This document shows, in pieces, positions 51,026 through 60,418 of a stretch of DNA of 64,000 bases. The notes beneath the pieces are model-generated. The model did not search any database, was not told where the DNA came from, and saw only the letters and a list, made by a program, of their open reading frames with translations. Position 1 is the stretch's first letter. Every line of letters begins with the position of its first letter. The stretch is taken from assembly GCF_003651245.1 (NCBI RefSeq), contig NZ_RAPE01000008.1, positions 32,402-96,401 of the forward strand, written 5' to 3'. The stretch is from Roseovarius spongiae. GTDB taxonomy: Bacteria; Pseudomonadota; Alphaproteobacteria; Rhodobacterales; Rhodobacteraceae. The translations under genes were made by a program, and so were the position numbers.

Positions 51026-51862
51026 ATGAAAATCTTCAATATAGCCGGAACAATTCCGGCCCTGGCGCTTGTGCTTTCCTCTGGCGCGGCGATGGCCGCA
51101 ACCACTTTTGAGCAAGGTTTCGAAACGGATACCAGCGGTTGGTCTTCGAATGCTAATGGCTGGGCCGGTAGCATTCAGCGACAGGACGCGACGGGCCTAG
51201 GCGTCACTCCATTCGAGGGTAGCTACGCTGCTCGTTTCGGGGAAACCAATGAACCTGGCATAGGTTCTACAGGCCCGTTTACCGGCTTTGACCACTATCG
51301 CGATACATTCCCGGGAACATACAGCGCCCAAGCCGCGATCTACCTTGATCCTCAGTGGAGCCTCGGCTCAGGCTTTGATTATTCGGTCGCGTCCAGTAAT
51401 ACGGGCGGCACTCATCGACGAGATTTCATCTTTCATGTGACCAAGGATTCAAGTTCGGGGGATCTCCTGGTCGGTGGCAGCAACAACTCCAATTTTGCTC
51501 CGCGGGAAGACCTCGAGACCTTGAACAATTTTAACGTCACCACGGCCGGATGGTATATATTCGAACATCTGTTTCGTGATGACGGCGGCACGCTGGCTGT
51601 TGATCTGAATCTGCGGGATGCCTCAGGAAGCCTGTTGTTCACGGAAACACGGAACGACCCGGCAGATACAATTCCCGGTGTAGTTGGTGGTAACCGGTAT
51701 GGCTGGTTCACCGACATCACGGTTGATGGCGGCATCCTGGTTGACAGCACACAGCTCAATGTGCCCGCCCCCATCCCGCTGCCCGCCGCCGGCTGGCTGT
51801 TGCTGACCGCCTTCGGGGGCCTGGGGTTCGCTGCGGCGCAGCGGCGGCGCAAGGCGGCCTGA
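51026..51862 (+). CDS. VPLPA-CTERM sorting domain protein
   Basis: A 278-residue exported protein. Signal peptide MKIFNIAGTIPALALVLSSG to about AMA-AT; mature part rich in Ser, Gly, Asn and Trp with beta character, starting FEQGFETDTSGWSS, a style seen in lectin or carbohydrate-binding-like surface proteins. The last 27 residues are PIPLPAAGWLLLTAFGGLG then an Arg/Lys end (QRRRKAA), the sorting signal for a Rhodobacterales exosortase. It would be released to the outer surface or matrix. A terminator hairpin follows at 51907. Lower GC than neighbours. Function of the mature domain unknown. Confidence 0.88.
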   Translation: MKIFNIAGTIPALALVLSSGAAMAATTFEQGFETDTSGWSSNANGWAGSIQRQDATGLGVTPFEGSYAARFGETNEPGIGSTGPFTGFDHYRDTFPGTYSAQAAIYLDPQWSLGSGFDYSVASSNTGGTHRRDFIFHVTKDSSSGDLLVGGSNNSNFAPREDLETLNNFNVTTAGWYIFEHLFRDDGGTLAVDLNLRDASGSLLFTETRNDPADTIPGVVGGNRYGWFTDITVDGGILVDSTQLNVPAPIPLPAAGWLLLTAFGGLGFAAAQRRRKAA

Positions 51863-51906
51863 GCCGGCTATCTGACGGGGCAGGACCCCTGATCTCATGA
51901 AAGAGG

Positions 51907-51936
51907 GGCTGCGGCAGTGACGCCGCGGCCCTTTTG
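51907..51936 (+). terminator. Rho-independent terminator
   Basis: GGGCTGCGGC (51907-51916) pairs with GCCGCGGCCC (51923-51932) around a six-base loop, then TTTT. One internal mismatch/wobble. It stands 45 bases after the VPLPA-CTERM stop. Confidence 0.75.
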
Positions 51937-52136
51937 CCGTTTGCGGACTCCGTGCTGTTGCGCGGAAGACTCACAGCGGCGCGAAATGTTGTCCGTATAC
52001 GTTTCGGTAACGGTTATCTGGTAAGAACATGTCTTAATTTCGTCCCGTTGCGGTCGCGATGCAGGTTTATCTTTACTCTGAACTGGTTAGGCGTTTAAAT
52101 TCAACCATAGGTTGTAACTACAGGAGAGAGCATCGC

Positions 52137-52385
52137 ATGATCGTCGGGCTGATTGTTGTCGGAATGGCGCTTGGGGGGGCCGCAGGCGTCGGGGCGCTGC
52201 TGTTCGGCTTCTCGATCCTGGGCGCGTTTCTGATCTATGTCGGCATCGGCACGACAAGCGTGCTGATGCTGGCCGTGAGCGTCGCCCTGCGTCCCGATCC
52301 GCAGGACATCCATGAAATCGAATCCTCCAGATCGACATTCGGCCCGAGAGCGAAACAAGCCGCCGATTCAGTCTCCGCACCCTGA
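52137..52385 (+). CDS. Small two-helix membrane protein
   Basis: An 82-residue protein from the ATG at 52137 with CAGGAGAGAGC upstream. Two hydrophobic segments: MIVGLIVVGMALGGAAGVGA (1-20) and FSILGAFLIYVGIGTTSVLM (about 25-44), with a polar C-terminal tail ending SVSAP. It lies between two VPLPA-CTERM genes, downstream of a terminator. No family recognised; a helper in membrane transit of its neighbours is possible but not shown. Confidence 0.55.
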   Translation: MIVGLIVVGMALGGAAGVGALLFGFSILGAFLIYVGIGTTSVLMLAVSVALRPDPQDIHEIESSRSTFGPRAKQAADSVSAP

Positions 52386-52593
52386 TCGGATTCAGCCGCT
52401 GCGGGTGTTCCGCCCCGAATCAGCCCGGTATTTCCCTTCATGATTGCGCGGCAGCGAGATTTCTTTGACTCGTTGCCAGAATAGGACGAGAATAAGGCGC
52501 TGGCGCGACTTCCATGCTTGTCCGGGTTCCTGACGATGAGTCGCGCTTTCAGGAATTGATTTTTCCTTTCGCATATTGGCGAGGTATCGAAAA

Positions 52594-53187
52594 ATGTTTG
52601 GACTGCAGAGAGCTATAGTCGCTATCGGCGTCGCTGCTTTAATGGCTGTTTATACGGTTGCGCTTCCTACGAAATCACACGCCGCGACAATTACCTTCTA
52701 CGACGATCCGGCCGGTCCCGCTGATAAACGTGGGACATTGACATGTTCGGTCGCCTGTTCGGCACTTTTCAGTACGCCGGGCACTTATAACACGACAGTT
52801 GGTGGCGTATTCACGGTCCATCCCCCCAACGAGACAACCCAGACAAATTTTGTGAACGCCAATCTCAAGGCTGGCGATTCGAGTTTCTTGGTTGCTGATG
52901 CGGACAAGACAGAACCGGCTCCGTCCAGCTTCAGCACGGATGCTTTATATATTCTGTTGAAGATCGGGGGTGGCCACACTTTGAACTCGCTGCTGGTGCG
53001 TAACGATTCCGGAGCGGGTGGACTGGAACTGTCATGGGACGGTGAAAGTGCATCCGGATTGAGCCATTATACCGAATTCGGCGAGCTTCCGATCACCACC
53101 ATCCCCCTTCCCGCCGGTGGCCTCCTGCTGCTCACTGCGCTCGGTGGGCTTGGGATCGCCGCCCGCCGCCGTCGCAAGGCCGCCTGA
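52594..53187 (+). CDS. VPLPA-CTERM sorting domain protein
   Basis: A 197-residue exported protein from the ATG at 52594 (GAGG nine bases upstream; an in-frame TTG at 52576 is less likely). Signal peptide MFGLQRAIVAIGVAALMAVY to about SHA-AT. The mature part is short and beta-rich (ATITFYDDPAGPADKRGTL). The tail is TIPLPAGGLLLLTALGGLG plus IAARRRRKAA, the exosortase sorting signal, and it is nearly the same as that of the 51.0-kb protein, so the two probably share one exosortase. A terminator follows at 53219. Confidence 0.88.
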   Translation: MFGLQRAIVAIGVAALMAVYTVALPTKSHAATITFYDDPAGPADKRGTLTCSVACSALFSTPGTYNTTVGGVFTVHPPNETTQTNFVNANLKAGDSSFLVADADKTEPAPSSFSTDALYILLKIGGGHTLNSLLVRNDSGAGGLELSWDGESASGLSHYTEFGELPITTIPLPAGGLLLLTALGGLGIAARRRRKAA

Positions 53188-53218
53188 GCGGACCCTTCCA
53201 CGCCCGACAGGATCACGA

Positions 53219-53242
53219 CAGCCCCGTTCCGGGGCTGTTTTT
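53219..53242 (+). terminator. Rho-independent terminator
   Basis: CAGCCCCG (53219-53226) and CGGGGCTG (53230-53237) form a perfect 8-bp stem with a TTC loop, followed by TTTTT. It ends the VPLPA-CTERM transcript. Confidence 0.85.
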
Positions 53243-53406
53243 CATTGGTCCGCTCCGTTTGCATAAACTTCTGCGCGAAAACTGGCCGAAGACCGGGTTT
53301 GCGCCATAAATTCGCCACGCCACTGTGGAAACCCTGTAGACAATCGCGCGGCAGAGACAGGATTGTCGCCCGGCAGGGCGCGAAACCAATAGGCAGGCAG
53401 AGCGGC

Positions 53407-55140
53407 ATGTGGCACAGGAAAACGGCGGATAACGCCTATCTCGGGGCTTTTCGGGAGCTGCGGGGCGCATTCATACTGGTGGGGCTGTTCAGCGCCGCCA
53501 TCAATGTGCTGATGCTGACCGGACCGATCTACATGCTGCAGGTCTATGACCGGGTGCTGTCGTCCGGGTCGGTGGCTACGCTTCTTGGGCTCTTCGGCAT
53601 CGTCATCCTGCTCTACGCCTTTCTCGGGCTTTACAGTTTCCTGCGCGCGCGGCTCCTGTCGCGCGCCGCGCTGCGGCTGGACGCGCGGATCGGGGACGAG
53701 GCGTTCCGGTTCGTCCTGCGCGGCGGCGCGACCGGGGGGCGCTCGCGGATCGACCCGCGCGCGCAGCCGGTGCGCGACCTCGAACTCGTGCGCGGCTTCC
53801 TGGGGAGCCCGGCGATCGCCGGACTCTTCGATATGCCGTGGATGCCGGTGTTTCTGGGGCTGACGTTCCTGATCCATCCCTGGCTGGGCTGGCTGACGCT
53901 CGCAGGGGCCGGGATGGTGATCGTCGCCGCCCTGCTCAACCAGGTCCTGGCGCAGAAATCGATCCACCAGGCGATGTCGATAGAAGGGGCCGAGCGCACC
54001 CTTGTCGAACAGGCGCGGGAAGACGCCGAAACCTTGCAGGCGCTCGGCATGCGCGAGCGGCTGGTCCGGCGCTGGCGCAGGATGCATGATGCGGCCCTGG
54101 CCACGGGGCAGGTGGGCAGCGACCGCTCCGAGGGCTTCGCGGCCTTCTCGAAATCCTTCCGGCTGCTGCTGCAATCGGCCTTGCTGACCATGGGGGCCTA
54201 TCTTGCCCTGCGCCAGGAGATCACGCCGGGCATGATCATCGCCACCTCGATCATCGCGGGCCGGGCGCTGGCCCCGGTCGACCAGGTGATCGGCCAATGG
54301 CGCGCCATCGGGCGCGCGCGCGAGGCGCATCAGCGTCTGCGCGAGGTTTTCGACCAGGCGCCGCCCGAAAAGCCGCGCATCGATCTGCCCGCGCCCGCCG
54401 GCGATCTGCGGGTCACGTCCCTGACCAAGCTGGCCCCGGCCGGGCCGGAGGAGGCGCAGGCCGACCGTCCGCGCATCCTGGATCGGGTCAGCTTTGCCCT
54501 GTCGCCGGGCGATGGCCTGGGCGTCGTGGGCAACAGCGCCGCGGGAAAATCCACGCTGGCGAAGCTTCTGGTCGGGGTCTGGACGGCAGAGTCCGGCGAG
54601 GTGCGGCTCGACCGGGCGACGCTTGACCAATGGACGCCCGAGGCCCTGGGCCGTCATATCGGCTACCTGCCGCAATCCCTGCAGATTCTCTCGGGCAGCA
54701 TCGCCGAGAACATCGCGCGGTTCGACCCCGAAGCGAAGGACGCCGACATCATCGAGGCCGCGCGCATCGCCGGGGTGCACGACATGATCCTCGGCCTGCC
54801 GGACGGCTACGCCACCCACATGGACCGGCTGACACGGCCGCTCTCGGGCGGGCAGATCCAGCGCCTGGGGCTGGCCCGGGCGATCTATGGCGCGCCGCGT
54901 CTCATCGTGCTGGACGAACCCAATTCCAACCTCGACGCCAACGGCGACGACGCCCTGGCCGAAGCGATCCGCACCATGCGCGCCAAGGGCTGCGTGGTGG
55001 TGGTCATGGCCCATCGCCCGAGCGCGCTTGCCTCGGTCAACAAGATCATGCTGCTGCACCAGGGGCGGATGGCGAAATTCGGCGACAAGGACGAGGTGCT
55101 GCACGGCAAGCCGCGCCCGGTCTCGGTCGTGGCGCAGTAA
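53407..55140 (+). CDS. Type I secretion ABC transporter (permease-ATPase)
   Basis: A 577-residue inner-membrane transporter of the PrtD/LapB-like type without a C39 peptidase. Several N-terminal helices (about 15-310, for example TGPIYMLQVYDRVLSSGSV then LLYAFLGLYSFLRARLL). The ATPase has Walker A GNSAAGKSTLAKLL (Lys381), signature LSGGQIQRLGLARAI (479-493) and Walker B LIVLDEPNSNLD. It exports C-terminally signalled proteins from cytoplasm to outside in one step, with the HlyD-like and TolC-like proteins encoded next. The start at 53407 follows GGCAGAGCGGC; an upstream frame to 53245 is unlikely. Confidence 0.93.
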   Translation: MWHRKTADNAYLGAFRELRGAFILVGLFSAAINVLMLTGPIYMLQVYDRVLSSGSVATLLGLFGIVILLYAFLGLYSFLRARLLSRAALRLDARIGDEAFRFVLRGGATGGRSRIDPRAQPVRDLELVRGFLGSPAIAGLFDMPWMPVFLGLTFLIHPWLGWLTLAGAGMVIVAALLNQVLAQKSIHQAMSIEGAERTLVEQAREDAETLQALGMRERLVRRWRRMHDAALATGQVGSDRSEGFAAFSKSFRLLLQSALLTMGAYLALRQEITPGMIIATSIIAGRALAPVDQVIGQWRAIGRAREAHQRLREVFDQAPPEKPRIDLPAPAGDLRVTSLTKLAPAGPEEAQADRPRILDRVSFALSPGDGLGVVGNSAAGKSTLAKLLVGVWTAESGEVRLDRATLDQWTPEALGRHIGYLPQSLQILSGSIAENIARFDPEAKDADIIEAARIAGVHDMILGLPDGYATHMDRLTRPLSGGQIQRLGLARAIYGAPRLIVLDEPNSNLDANGDDALAEAIRTMRAKGCVVVVMAHRPSALASVNKIMLLHQGRMAKFGDKDEVLHGKPRPVSVVAQ

Positions 55141-55150
55141 GGGGGCCGTG

Positions 55151-56464
55151 ATGACTGCAGATGCGTCTTCCGCGCCGACGCCCAGGATCGATCTGGCGCG
55201 CACCGGCCGTCTCGGCGTTCTCGCCGGGATCGTCCTGCTGACCCTGGTTTTCGGCTGGGCCTATTTCACGCCGATCAACGGCGCGGTGATCGCCTCGGGC
55301 TCGGCGGTGGTGCGCGGCAAGCCCAAGATCGTCCAGAGCCTCGATGGCGGAGTCGTCGAGGAGATCCGCGTCGCCGATGGCGACCTGGTGAAGGGCGGAG
55401 ACGTGTTGTTGCGGCTCGATCCGACGCTCTTGCGCATCAACCTGAAAATGTACCGCACCCGCCTGGCCGAAACCCGCGCCAAGATCAACCGGCTGCAGGC
55501 CGAACAGGCGGGCCTGCGGGAAATGGCGTTCGACTACGACGCCACCTATCTCGACGGTTTGCCGCTCCGGCAAATCAATGCCGGCCAGAGGGAAATCTTC
55601 GAGGCGCGGCGCGACGTCATGAAAGGCCGCCAGGATCAGCTGCGCGAGAAGGTCGCGCAGTTCTACAACCAGATCGCCGGCGTCAAGGGACTGGTCAAGG
55701 CCAAGCGCGACCAGCTGAGCTTTATCGAGCAGGAACTGGCGGATGTCAGCGCCCTGCATGCGCAGGGGCTTGCGCGCGAGGGGCAGGTGCTCGAACTGCA
55801 ACGCTCGCGGTCCCGGCTCCTGGGAGAGATCTCCGAGCACCAGTCGGAACTGGCCCGGATCCGGAATTCCGTCCGCGATACCGAGCTCGAGATCCTGCAG
55901 GCCGAGCGCCAGTTCAAGGAGCAGGTGGTCACCGATCTGCGCGAAGCGACGCTGAAGAGCGAGGAGCTGATGCTGCAGATCGTGACCGCGCAGAAACAGC
56001 TCGACCGGATCGAGATCCTTTCGCCCGTCGATGGCGTCGTGCATGAAATGCAGGTCTTCAACGCCGGCAGCGTCGTCCCGCCGGGCGAGACGATCCTGCA
56101 GATCATTCCGGTTTCCCAAGGGGTGGATTTCGAGATCAGGGTCGACCCGAATGCGATCGACCAGGTGGCGCAGGGACAGCGCGCGAAGGTGGTCTTCACC
56201 GCCTTCAACAGCCGAACCGCGCCCGAGATTTTCGGCACGGTCTCCGGCATCTCGCCCGACAGCGTCACCGATCCGGCCACCGGGCGGAGCTTTTACCGGG
56301 TCACGCTGGCCATCCCGCCTGAGGAACTGACCAGGCTCGAGGGGCACGAGATCTTGCCCGGCATGCCGATCGAAGGCTTCCTGCAGACCGGCGAGCGCAC
56401 CGTGATGAGCTACCTGATACGCCCGCTGAGCGACCAGCTGCGCCGCGCCTTCCGCGGCGACTGA
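55151..56464 (+). CDS. Type I secretion membrane fusion protein (HlyD family)
   Basis: A 437-residue periplasmic adaptor from the ATG at 55151. A single N-terminal membrane helix (LGVLAGIVLLTLVFGWAYF, about 19-37) is followed by the lipoyl half GGVVEEIRVADGDLVKGGDV (about 66-85). Long coiled-coil hairpins (about 95-290) come next, then the second lipoyl half IEILSPVDGVVHEMQVFNAG. The C-terminal HlyD beta-barrel has DFEIRVDPNAIDQVAQGQRA. It bridges the ABC transporter and the outer-membrane channel; the coupled genes (10-base gap) leave little doubt. Confidence 0.94.
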   Translation: MTADASSAPTPRIDLARTGRLGVLAGIVLLTLVFGWAYFTPINGAVIASGSAVVRGKPKIVQSLDGGVVEEIRVADGDLVKGGDVLLRLDPTLLRINLKMYRTRLAETRAKINRLQAEQAGLREMAFDYDATYLDGLPLRQINAGQREIFEARRDVMKGRQDQLREKVAQFYNQIAGVKGLVKAKRDQLSFIEQELADVSALHAQGLAREGQVLELQRSRSRLLGEISEHQSELARIRNSVRDTELEILQAERQFKEQVVTDLREATLKSEELMLQIVTAQKQLDRIEILSPVDGVVHEMQVFNAGSVVPPGETILQIIPVSQGVDFEIRVDPNAIDQVAQGQRAKVVFTAFNSRTAPEIFGTVSGISPDSVTDPATGRSFYRVTLAIPPEELTRLEGHEILPGMPIEGFLQTGERTVMSYLIRPLSDQLRRAFRGD

Positions 56465-56623
56465 GCCGGGGGCGGGGTGATGCGCCGATGGCACAACCTG
56501 CCATCATCGCATGTGAAACCTTGTTCGCACACGGCTTTCGGGTCATGCTGCACCCTGAGCAGAAACATGTGACCAGCCGGCGCCAAAAGCCGGGGCGCAT
56601 GGAGCATGAGGCAGGACACTCAC

Positions 56624-58018
56624 ATGACGCGCGAGGGTTGGCGCTGGACGTCACGTGCATTTTCCGTACTGGCAGGACTGTCACTTCTGGCGGGCTGTTC
56701 GGACGATCCGTACAAGGCGCCGGTCTTCTCCTTCCTCTCTTCCTACAAATCCGCGCGGGACGGCTCTCCGGTGCTGCTCAGCAACGCCAATTGGTGGAAG
56801 GCCTTCAACGACCCCACTCTCGACGCCCTGATCCAGACCGGGCTCGAGGGCAATCTCAATCTCGATATCGCCAAGCAGCGCGTCGTCGAGGCCGAGGCCA
56901 TCCAGCGCGCCGTCCCGCAAGCCGCCTTCCTGTCGCCCCGGGCCGGAGTGCGGCGCGAAGGCGGGGATAACCGGCCGTCCGGCACGCGCGCCGAAGCCTC
57001 GCTCGGGTTCGAGTGGATCTTCGACATCTATGGCGGGCGGCGCGCCCAGATCGATGCGGCCGGCGCGCGGATCGAGGTGGCCGACGCCGAAGTGGACGCC
57101 GCCCGGCTCCTGCTTCTGCTCAATATTTCGAATGCCTATGTCGATCTGCGTTACCAGCAGACCAGCCTGCGCCTGCGTCATTCGGAACTGGCCTCTCGCC
57201 GCCAGACGCTGGAGTTGATCGAGCGCCTGAAGGAGGGGAACGCCGCCACCCGCATCGATGTGGTCAAGGCGCGCGCGCTCGTGTCCGAGACCCGGGCGGA
57301 AATTCCCGAGATCCGCGCCGCCATCGACGCCGCCAGGAACGAGATCGCGGTGCTTGTCGGCAGGATTCCCGGCACGCTCGAGATCGATCTCGGCGCCACG
57401 ACGCGCCAGCCGCGCGTGGCGCTCTCCCCCGAGGTGGGCATCCCGGCGGACCTGCTGCGCAACCGCCCCGACATCAAGATCGCCGAGCGCAGCTATTACG
57501 CCGCCTTCCGCGACGTCGCCGCGGCGCGCGCCGATCTTTACCCGCAATTGTCGCTGAGCGGCACGATCACCGGCGCCTCGCTGTCGGGCGCGCGCGACAC
57601 CGATTATTTCTTCGGCCCGGCGCTGACCTTTCCGATCCTGCCCAACACCGCCCGCAAGGCCACGGTCGACCGGCGCGAATCGCTGGTCCGGCAGGCCCAT
57701 ACCGAATGGAAGCTGACCGTATTGGAGGCGATCCGCGACGTCGAAACCTCGCTCGCCAATTACGGCGCGGCGCTCTCGGCGCAGCGCGCGGCGCAGGAAA
57801 CCGTGCGGCTCTACAAGGAGGTGGTCACGCTGACCCGCAAGATCGTGTCCGGCGACGGCGCCACGATCCGCGACCTCATAGAGGCCGAACAGAACGTCGC
57901 CACCGCCAACGCCACTCTCGCCGCCACCCTCCGCCGCGTGGGGCGCAGCTTTGTCGAGCTGAACGTGAACCTGGGCTCGGGGCACGGGGTGGAAGAGGTG
58001 GAGGTGGCCGGGGAATAG
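56624..58018 (+). CDS. TolC-like outer-membrane factor lipoprotein (NodT family)
   Basis: A 464-residue outer-membrane channel from the ATG at 56624 (AGGA seven bases upstream; an ATG at 56606 is possible). Lipobox LLAGC gives an acylated Cys25. Two repeated outer-membrane-efflux domains: SNANWWKAFNDPTLDALIQT (about 54-73) and a second half with LLRNRPDIKIAERSYYAAF (about 288-306). The helices are rich in Ala and charged residues. It would form the exit duct of the type I secretion system. Being a lipoprotein is typical of NodT/OprM-type, rather than HlyD-TolC, export. Confidence 0.9.
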   Translation: MTREGWRWTSRAFSVLAGLSLLAGCSDDPYKAPVFSFLSSYKSARDGSPVLLSNANWWKAFNDPTLDALIQTGLEGNLNLDIAKQRVVEAEAIQRAVPQAAFLSPRAGVRREGGDNRPSGTRAEASLGFEWIFDIYGGRRAQIDAAGARIEVADAEVDAARLLLLLNISNAYVDLRYQQTSLRLRHSELASRRQTLELIERLKEGNAATRIDVVKARALVSETRAEIPEIRAAIDAARNEIAVLVGRIPGTLEIDLGATTRQPRVALSPEVGIPADLLRNRPDIKIAERSYYAAFRDVAAARADLYPQLSLSGTITGASLSGARDTDYFFGPALTFPILPNTARKATVDRRESLVRQAHTEWKLTVLEAIRDVETSLANYGAALSAQRAAQETVRLYKEVVTLTRKIVSGDGATIRDLIEAEQNVATANATLAATLRRVGRSFVELNVNLGSGHGVEEVEVAGE

Positions 58019-58116
58019 GCCTTTTCTTCAGGACAACGACGGTCAGGATGCCGTAGAAACGTCCCATGGGAGCTTATACCGGCTGGCAGATCAGTGCGTG
58101 ACGAAGGGGATGTTCT

Positions 58117-58786
58117 ATGAAACGCGGCAAGTTGTTTTACAAGCTGCAAACACATTTCAGGAAAAAACGATTCGAAGTTTTCGACACACTGCTGCGCCAT
58201 ATCCTGGAGACGCAGCCGGAGGTGTCGATCCTGGATGCCGGCGGACGTCCGGAGTATTGGGCGATCCTGCCCCCGGACTTGCGGGACAAGGTCAGAATCA
58301 CCTGCCTGAACTTTGAGGCTGAGCTGGAAGCCTATTCCAAGCCGAGCGAGGACTTGCAGATCCTGTCGGTTGCCGGCGATGCCTGCAACATGCCGGAGTT
58401 CGCAGATGCCGCGTTCGATATCGTACATTCCAACAGCGTTATAGAGCATGTCGGCAGTTACCAGAACATGAAGCGCTTTGCAGATGAGGTGAGGCGCGTC
58501 GGCAAAAGCTATTACGTCCAGACTCCGAACTACTGGTTCCCGGTTGAGCCGCATTACGGCGTGCCATTCTTCCACTGGCTGCCCGATACTTGGCGGATAT
58601 GGTTCTTCACGAAGATGAATGTCGGCTATGCGCGCAAGCGCACGTTCAAAGTGGCCCTGCCACGCGTACCACACCCGCATCATCAGCCCGTTCCTGATGC
58701 GCTCGTTCTTCCCTGACGGAAGGATTCGGAAGGAACGGGTGCTGGGGTTTGCAAAGTCTGTTATTGCGATGAGGGTGGTGGATTAA
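58117..58786 (+). pseudogene. Frameshifted SAM-dependent methyltransferase
   Basis: The ATG at 58117 opens a 199-residue frame with a methyltransferase start: EVSILDAGGRPEYWAILPPD (about 35-54) and FDIVHSNSVIEHVGSYQNMK (about 106-125), including a typical motif SNSVIEHV. Beyond about 58665 the frame becomes proline/histidine-rich and ends early at 58716. In the +1 frame the same DNA reads YHTRIISPFLMRSFFPDGRI and then ERVLGFAKSVIAMR, ending at TAA 58786, a natural C-terminus. One extra base (or two missing) near 58666-58671 therefore splits the gene, or the base call is wrong. Intact length would be about 223 residues. Confidence 0.78.
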
Positions 58787-58807
58787 CCTCTATACTTTGG
58801 AGCGACT

Positions 58808-60259
58808 ATGAATCTGACGTTCAATATCGACAGCTCGCTCGCCCCGCGCCAGTTCACGATCAAACCGGAACCGGGCGTGACTGATGACGAAATTCGTGTG
58901 CGCGCGCATCCCGATATTGGCGTCTTCGATATTCTCGATGCCTCCGGTGTGCGGATTGGTCTGCTCATGGGCTTCCCGATCGATCTCCAGAAGCGGTGTG
59001 TCTTGTCGGGGCCGCTGAAGGTTACCATTCCCGGCTCCTTCGGGATTGAGGCGACGGCGGAGATGATCCTCGATCGGCTCGGCGGACGCTTCCTTCTCCT
59101 GTTGAACATTTCGGGTAAGAGTAGGATTTATCCCGACTGTGCAGCCCAGGTTCCTTGTGTCTATTCGCCTGAAAAAGGTGTAGCCGGATCGACAGCAGAT
59201 GCGATCCTGTCGGACGCAAAATACGAGGCGTTGTTCCGTTATGATCTCTATGCGGCTCTGGATATCGATAATGATGGCTGGTTTCCGGGGGGGATGACAG
59301 CCCATAAGGGAGTTGAGCGCCTCCTGCCCAACCATGTTCTCGATCTCCGGGACTGGAGCCAAAAACGCTATTGGCCACTTGAGACTGTCGAGCGCACCCA
59401 ATCGCCTGAAAGCAGCTTGGAAGAAATTTCTCAGATCATCCGCATCCAACTCGAAGCATTGCTTAATGGGCCAAAGAAAGTTGTACAGGCCTTGACGGCA
59501 GGGCATGAGACACGCGTGATGCTCGCCTGTGCATTTCCTTATCTGGATTCTATCGAGTTTGTTACACTGGAAGGCGACACGCGGCGCGCTGATGACACGG
59601 TGATTTCAAGGCGCATCGCTCATGATCTTGGCTTGAACCATAGCATGCTGCCGCGGGTGACCGCGGACGAGGCGACGGTCGCGCGCTACATGCGTCGGGG
59701 GGGACATTGCGTGGGAGGGCCAAACAGGCTGACGCATCCAAGTCTCGCAGTGCTCAGAGAGAATCATGTCTTCGTGGGCGGCGGAATCGGTGAGGTCGGG
59801 CGGGCCTTTTTCTGGCACGGCGAGGATAGACAAGATGCTCTACTGACCGGAAAGTTGCTTGCCGGGCGGATGGGCCTTCCGACCGAACCGAGGCTGGAAG
59901 ACCGGTTAGACGACTGGCTGAAGGGCCTGCAAGGGATCGATTCCCTTATCGCCCTTGATCTAGCCTATCTTGAGCAGCGTGTAGGGCCATGGGGTGGCGC
60001 ACAGATGTTCTCGGACCCGACCCTGATACGCCACAATCCCCTTGGGACGGCCCGGTCGATCAAGCTGATGCTCGGTCTTCCCGATGCATGGAAACGCCAG
60101 AGCGTGTTGACGACCGGGATCATCCGCATGCACTGGCCGGAGCTCATGTCCTATCCTTTCAACAGTCAAGGGGTCGTACGCGACCTGTTGAAGCAAGTCG
60201 GGCGCGTCGCGCGGCGCCCGCAACTGATTGCTCGAAAGCTCCGCAAGATGCGCCGATAG
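58808..60259 (+). CDS. Asparagine-synthase-like protein with degenerate PP-loop
   Basis: A 483-residue protein from the ATG at 58808. The C-terminal region is asparagine-synthetase-like: GVERLLPNHVLDLRDWSQKR followed by YWPLE (about 167-195). The position of the PP-loop reads LTAGHETR (229-236) instead of SGGLDS. The N-terminus has no Met-Cys glutaminase start, so it cannot use glutamine in the usual way. Such AsnB-like proteins occur in polysaccharide and natural-product loci as amide- or thioester-forming enzymes, and some are inactive scaffolds. It is followed by the secreted beta-helix gene. Lower GC than the core genes. Confidence 0.65.
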   Translation: MNLTFNIDSSLAPRQFTIKPEPGVTDDEIRVRAHPDIGVFDILDASGVRIGLLMGFPIDLQKRCVLSGPLKVTIPGSFGIEATAEMILDRLGGRFLLLLNISGKSRIYPDCAAQVPCVYSPEKGVAGSTADAILSDAKYEALFRYDLYAALDIDNDGWFPGGMTAHKGVERLLPNHVLDLRDWSQKRYWPLETVERTQSPESSLEEISQIIRIQLEALLNGPKKVVQALTAGHETRVMLACAFPYLDSIEFVTLEGDTRRADDTVISRRIAHDLGLNHSMLPRVTADEATVARYMRRGGHCVGGPNRLTHPSLAVLRENHVFVGGGIGEVGRAFFWHGEDRQDALLTGKLLAGRMGLPTEPRLEDRLDDWLKGLQGIDSLIALDLAYLEQRVGPWGGAQMFSDPTLIRHNPLGTARSIKLMLGLPDAWKRQSVLTTGIIRMHWPELMSYPFNSQGVVRDLLKQVGRVARRPQLIARKLRKMRR

Positions 60260-60418
60260 GCTGTTTCGAGAGGCCCGCACACCGACCTACTCAATTATTA
60301 AAGCGCACCTTGCCACATTCTCTCTTTCTATGATCTTGATGCTGCCATATTGGGTAGCCACCTTGCTGCCGATCTAAGAGCAGCCGACTCGGTCGGAGCG
60401 TTTCGCGAGGAGAACAGC

